Assembly (NCBI GenBank): GCA_016722575.1
Contig: JADKIY010000006.1
Span: 248,001-312,000, forward strand
DNA length: 64,000 nucleotides
Origin: Elusimicrobiota bacterium
Lineage (GTDB): Bacteria > Elusimicrobiota > Elusimicrobia > FEN-1173
Reading direction: 5' to 3'
The first letter of the stretch is position 1. Each line of letters opens with the position of its first letter. Made by a program: the position numbers and the translations under genes. Below are positions 61,202 through 64,000 of this stretch, piece by piece. The notes beneath the pieces were generated by a model that was given only the letters and a program-made list of their open reading frames with translations, ran no database searches and was not told where the DNA came from.

Positions 61202-63517
61202 ATGGCGGTCCCGGCCTTGCTCATCACCCAGTGCCTCCAGGTGGATTTCGTCAAACCCATCGGCAAGCACGAACCCCTGCCCAACAAACTGCACGTGGGC
61301 GCCGACGAAGCCCGGCGCCTGCTGGGCGACCGGCCCGAGGACGGCCCCCTGGCCCGCACGGTCCGCTGGGCCCAGGAACAGGGGCCCGACCGCCTGGGCG
61401 TCCTCCACATCCGCGACTGGCACAACCCCGACGATCCCTCCCAACAGGACCATCTGCGTCAGTTCGGCGCCCATTGCCTGCGGAACACGCCCGGCGCGGG
61501 CTTTGTGTTCCCCGCGCCGCCGGCCAACCGCCCCGACATCGCGGTGGTGGATTCCCTCACGTTGAACGATTTCAACGGCACGACGCTCCAGGACCGGCTG
61601 GCGCCCTGGGCGGGACAACCGGCCCGGGTGGGACTCCTGGGCGTTTGGACCGAGGCCAAGATCACCTATCTGGCCTACGAACTTAAAACGCGCTATCCGA
61701 CTTTTCGCCTCGGCGTTTGCTCGGCCCTGACGGCCAGTTCCTCCCGGGCCCACCACTTCATGGCCCTGGACCAGCTTCAACGCCTGTTGGGGGTGGAGGT
61801 CTTTTCCTCCGTCGGGGCCTTTGTGCGCTTTTTGGGCGGCCGGGACGAGGACTGGCCCTGGGAATCCCCGGCGGACCGGGGCGCGGGGTCCTTCACGGGC
61901 GTGGACAACCTGTCGGCCACGGACCGGGATCTTCTGAAGTATCTCTTTCGGGATTCCCGCCGGGCGGATTTCAAAGTGCTGGACGGCGGCTATTCGGGGA
62001 ACGTCGTCCTGGCGGCCGAAAGCGAGGACCTGCACGGGCACCGCCAGGCCCCCCACGTGGTCAAGATCGGCCCCCAGGTTCCCATGGGCCAGGAGCGGGA
62101 GGCCTTTGAGAAAGTCGAGTCCGTGCTGGGGAACAACGCGCCCCACATCGACGAGTTCGCCGATTTCGGCGACCGGGGCGCCATCAAATACCGCTACGCG
62201 GCCATGGGCGGCGGGTTCTCCACCACGTTCCAGAAGAAATACGCCGCGGGCCTCCCGCCCGAGAAAACCCGCTATTACCTGAACCAGGTGTTCCGGGAAC
62301 AGCTGGGCCGTTTTTACCGGGCCGCGGAATTGGAAAAATGCAATTTGTTGTCCTACTATCAATTCGATCTTCCGGGCCTGGGCGCCCGCCTCCGCCCCCG
62401 GGTGGAGGCGGTCTACGGCGCCCCGGCGACGGGCGACGCCCTAAGTTTTTCCAACGGGGTTTCTTTTTACAACCCCTGCCGGTTCTACGACGACGATTTG
62501 CCCACGCTCCTGCCCCTCGCCGACGCCTCGGCCCGGTGGTCCTACGTCCACGGGGATTTGAACGGGGCCAACATCCTGATCGACGGGCAGGACAACGTGT
62601 GGCTCATCGATTTCTTCCACACCCACCGGGGCCACGTCCTGCGGGACCTGGCGAAATTCGAAAACGACCTGCTCTATATTTTCACCGAGGTGAAGTCCCC
62701 GGCGGAATTCGACCAGGCCCTGCGCCTGACCGACCATTTGATGTCGGTGGAGGATTTGGCCCGGCCCCCGGCGGATTTGCCCGCCGACATCACCCACCCG
62801 GCCCTGCGCCGGACCTTCGAGACCCTCCGGGTCCTTCGTTCGTTTTATCCCGAATTGATCCAGGCCCACCGGGACCCCCTGCAGTTGCACATCGCCCAAC
62901 TGCGCTACGCGGCCCACACCCTGAGCTTCGACGAGTCCAACGACTTTCAAAAACGCTGGGCTCTCTACACCGGGGCCCGCTGCGCGGAGCGGATCAAGAC
63001 GTCGCTTCTCCGCACGGGGCCCTTGCGGATCGACTGGATCGACCCCCGATGGACGGCCGCCGGCGCCCTGGGCATCACCATCCTGCCCGGCCGTCGGGAC
63101 GTGGGGCGTTCCCTGCCCGACGACGTGGCGTCCCTGAAGAGCCAGGGGGTGACCGACGTGGTGTGCCTGGTGCCCGAGGACGAATTGCGGCGCTACGGCG
63201 TGCCGGGGTTGACGGCGGAATACCGGAAGGCGGGGCTTCACGTGCATCATTGGCCGGTGGTCGACCAAAAAACGACGTCGACCGCGGAAATGGAAAAAAT
63301 CGTGGCCGACGTCGGCGGACGGCTGGCCGAGGGCGCCCGGGTGGCGGTCCATTGCGTGGGGGGCCTGGGGCGTTCGGGCCTCGTGGCGGCCTGCTATTTG
63401 AAATCCCGGGGCGCCTCGACCGACGAAGCGATTTTGGAGGTGCGCCGGGTGCGGTCCCCCCGGGCGGTGGAGTCCGCCGCGCAGGAACAGTTCGTGACGA
63501 ATTTTCATCCCCGATAG
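61202..63517 (+). CDS. Three-part protein: isochorismatase-like, kinase-like and dual-specificity phosphatase
   Basis: A 771-residue fusion. Residues 1-210: isochorismatase/cysteine-hydrolase-like (ALLITQCLQVDFVKP, LGVLHIRDWHN, VGLLGVWTEAKI; the usual catalytic Cys position reads WTEAK, so it may be inactive). Residues about 240-560: kinase-like domain with FKVLDGGYSGNVVLA, VVKIGP and the APH-type catalytic loop VHGDLNGANILID with H450, D452, N457 and D470. Residues about 610-771: tyrosine/dual-specificity phosphatase with HCVGGLGRSG (Cys718, Arg724). A kinase and a phosphatase in one chain could add and remove the same phosphate. GTG 61184 is an alternative start. Confidence 0.82.
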   Translation: MAVPALLITQCLQVDFVKPIGKHEPLPNKLHVGADEARRLLGDRPEDGPLARTVRWAQEQGPDRLGVLHIRDWHNPDDPSQQDHLRQFGAHCLRNTPGAGFVFPAPPANRPDIAVVDSLTLNDFNGTTLQDRLAPWAGQPARVGLLGVWTEAKITYLAYELKTRYPTFRLGVCSALTASSSRAHHFMALDQLQRLLGVEVFSSVGAFVRFLGGRDEDWPWESPADRGAGSFTGVDNLSATDRDLLKYLFRDSRRADFKVLDGGYSGNVVLAAESEDLHGHRQAPHVVKIGPQVPMGQEREAFEKVESVLGNNAPHIDEFADFGDRGAIKYRYAAMGGGFSTTFQKKYAAGLPPEKTRYYLNQVFREQLGRFYRAAELEKCNLLSYYQFDLPGLGARLRPRVEAVYGAPATGDALSFSNGVSFYNPCRFYDDDLPTLLPLADASARWSYVHGDLNGANILIDGQDNVWLIDFFHTHRGHVLRDLAKFENDLLYIFTEVKSPAEFDQALRLTDHLMSVEDLARPPADLPADITHPALRRTFETLRVLRSFYPELIQAHRDPLQLHIAQLRYAAHTLSFDESNDFQKRWALYTGARCAERIKTSLLRTGPLRIDWIDPRWTAAGALGITILPGRRDVGRSLPDDVASLKSQGVTDVVCLVPEDELRRYGVPGLTAEYRKAGLHVHHWPVVDQKTTSTAEMEKIVADVGGRLAEGARVAVHCVGGLGRSGLVAACYLKSRGASTDEAILEVRRVRSPRAVESAAQEQFVTNFHPR

Positions 63518-63532
63518 CTCAAAGGAAATCCC

Positions 63533-64000
63533 ATGACCCTGATAAACTGGAAGGCTTCGCCCGGAGACCGGATTCCCGCCGGGGACCAAAACCGCCCCCG
63601 CTATTTGGTGGACGGTCGGGCGCTGCCCTGGGACGGACCGTCCTTCGAAGTGAAATCCCCGGTGTTCGAAGAGGGGCCGGGCGGCTGGGCCCCCCGGTCC
63701 CTGGGTCGATGCGGGCTTTTGGACGGCCCCACGGGCTTGTCCGCCCTGGAAGCGGCGGTGCGGGCCTACGACAAGGGACGGGGCGCCTGGCCCACGGCCA
63801 CGGTCGCCACCCGCGTGGCCGCCCTGCGGAATTTCCTGGGCCGGATGAAAGGGCGCCGGCTGGAAATCGCCCGCCTGATCTGTTGGGAGGTGGGGAAACC
63901 CTGGGCCGATTCCCTGGCCGAGGTGGACCGGACGGTGATCTACGGCGAGCAGACCGCCGCCGCCCTGGAGGAATTGGACAAACAGGGCCGGGACTATTTG
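63533..64000 (+). CDS. Aldehyde dehydrogenase (3' partial)
   Basis: The first 156 residues of an aldehyde dehydrogenase family protein, running off the window. ATG 63533 has an AAAGGA site 6 bases upstream and follows the fusion gene by 15 bases. The visible part includes AVRAYDKGRGAWPTATVATR and the helix LEIARLICWEVGKPWADSLAEVDRTV, typical of the NAD(P)-binding domain of ALDH/non-phosphorylating GAPDH types. The catalytic Cys and Glu lie outside. With the adenylating enzyme it suggests carboxylate or aldehyde chemistry in this operon. Confidence 0.85.
   Translation, partial: MTLINWKASPGDRIPAGDQNRPRYLVDGRALPWDGPSFEVKSPVFEEGPGGWAPRSLGRCGLLDGPTGLSALEAAVRAYDKGRGAWPTATVATRVAALRNFLGRMKGRRLEIARLICWEVGKPWADSLAEVDRTVIYGEQTAAALEELDKQGRDYL

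Overview
This 64 kb window is GC-rich and gene-dense. Many genes overlap their neighbour through ATGA or GTGA stop-start pairs, and GTG and TTG starts are common. It looks like a chromosomal contig from an uncultivated Gram-negative (diderm) bacterium: LptF/LptG permeases, beta-barrel proteins, lipoproteins and a nonulosonic-acid surface sugar locus all imply an outer membrane. The mixture of a SprA-like outer-membrane translocon, a large secreted protein with a 'HIQDVH' motif and an SUF operon with a Rieske protein is most reminiscent of Elusimicrobiota/Omnitrophota-type lineages. That placement is inference from protein style and no marker phylogeny was possible. One homopolymer of 52 G and several single-base frame breaks suggest a metagenome assembly with local errors.

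Layout. 1-10.3 kb: surface polysaccharide locus, with pseudaminic-type nonulosonic acid synthesis (cytidylyltransferase, PseG, a formyltransferase, PseI), a flippase, a frame-broken polymerase-like membrane protein, then a GmhB phosphatase, a sugar epimerase and a sugar-nucleotide pyrophosphorylase. 10.4-12.8 kb: metK and ahcY. 12.9-25.7 kb: envelope and secretion block with a lipoprotein, a PorV/FadL-like barrel, an M6 protease with a C-terminal sorting-type domain, divergent lptF-lptG, a 1,803-residue SprA-like protein and comF. 25.7-26.7 kb: non-coding, with poly-G, 45-bp repeats and nested palindromes. 26.7-31.5 kb: glycosyltransferase, tRNA-Leu(GAG), secG, pgk, a TMTC-like membrane TPR protein and a small zinc ribbon. 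31.6-39.0 kb: SUF iron-sulfur operon led by an Rrf2 regulator behind a consensus promoter, then a secreted glycosidase-like protein.

40.6-46.8 kb is accessory DNA: tRNA-Gly(GCC) beside an array of structured repeats, then a low-GC module that looks like a polymorphic toxin (alpha/beta-hydrolase C-terminus) followed by a lipoprotein and a nonsense-broken paralogue of it. 46.8-53.6 kb: a very large secreted-protein gene carrying a roughly 2 kb internal tandem duplication and two single-base breaks, flanked by an intact and a degraded DoxX gene. 54.9 kb to the end: a tightly coupled operon of a MoxR-type AAA+ ATPase, an unknown protein, a protein joining an HExxH motif to a von Willebrand A domain, another unknown, a CapK/PaaK-type adenylating enzyme, a three-part isochorismatase-like/kinase-like/phosphatase protein, and the start of an aldehyde dehydrogenase. 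This last operon is the best candidate here for an undescribed system.
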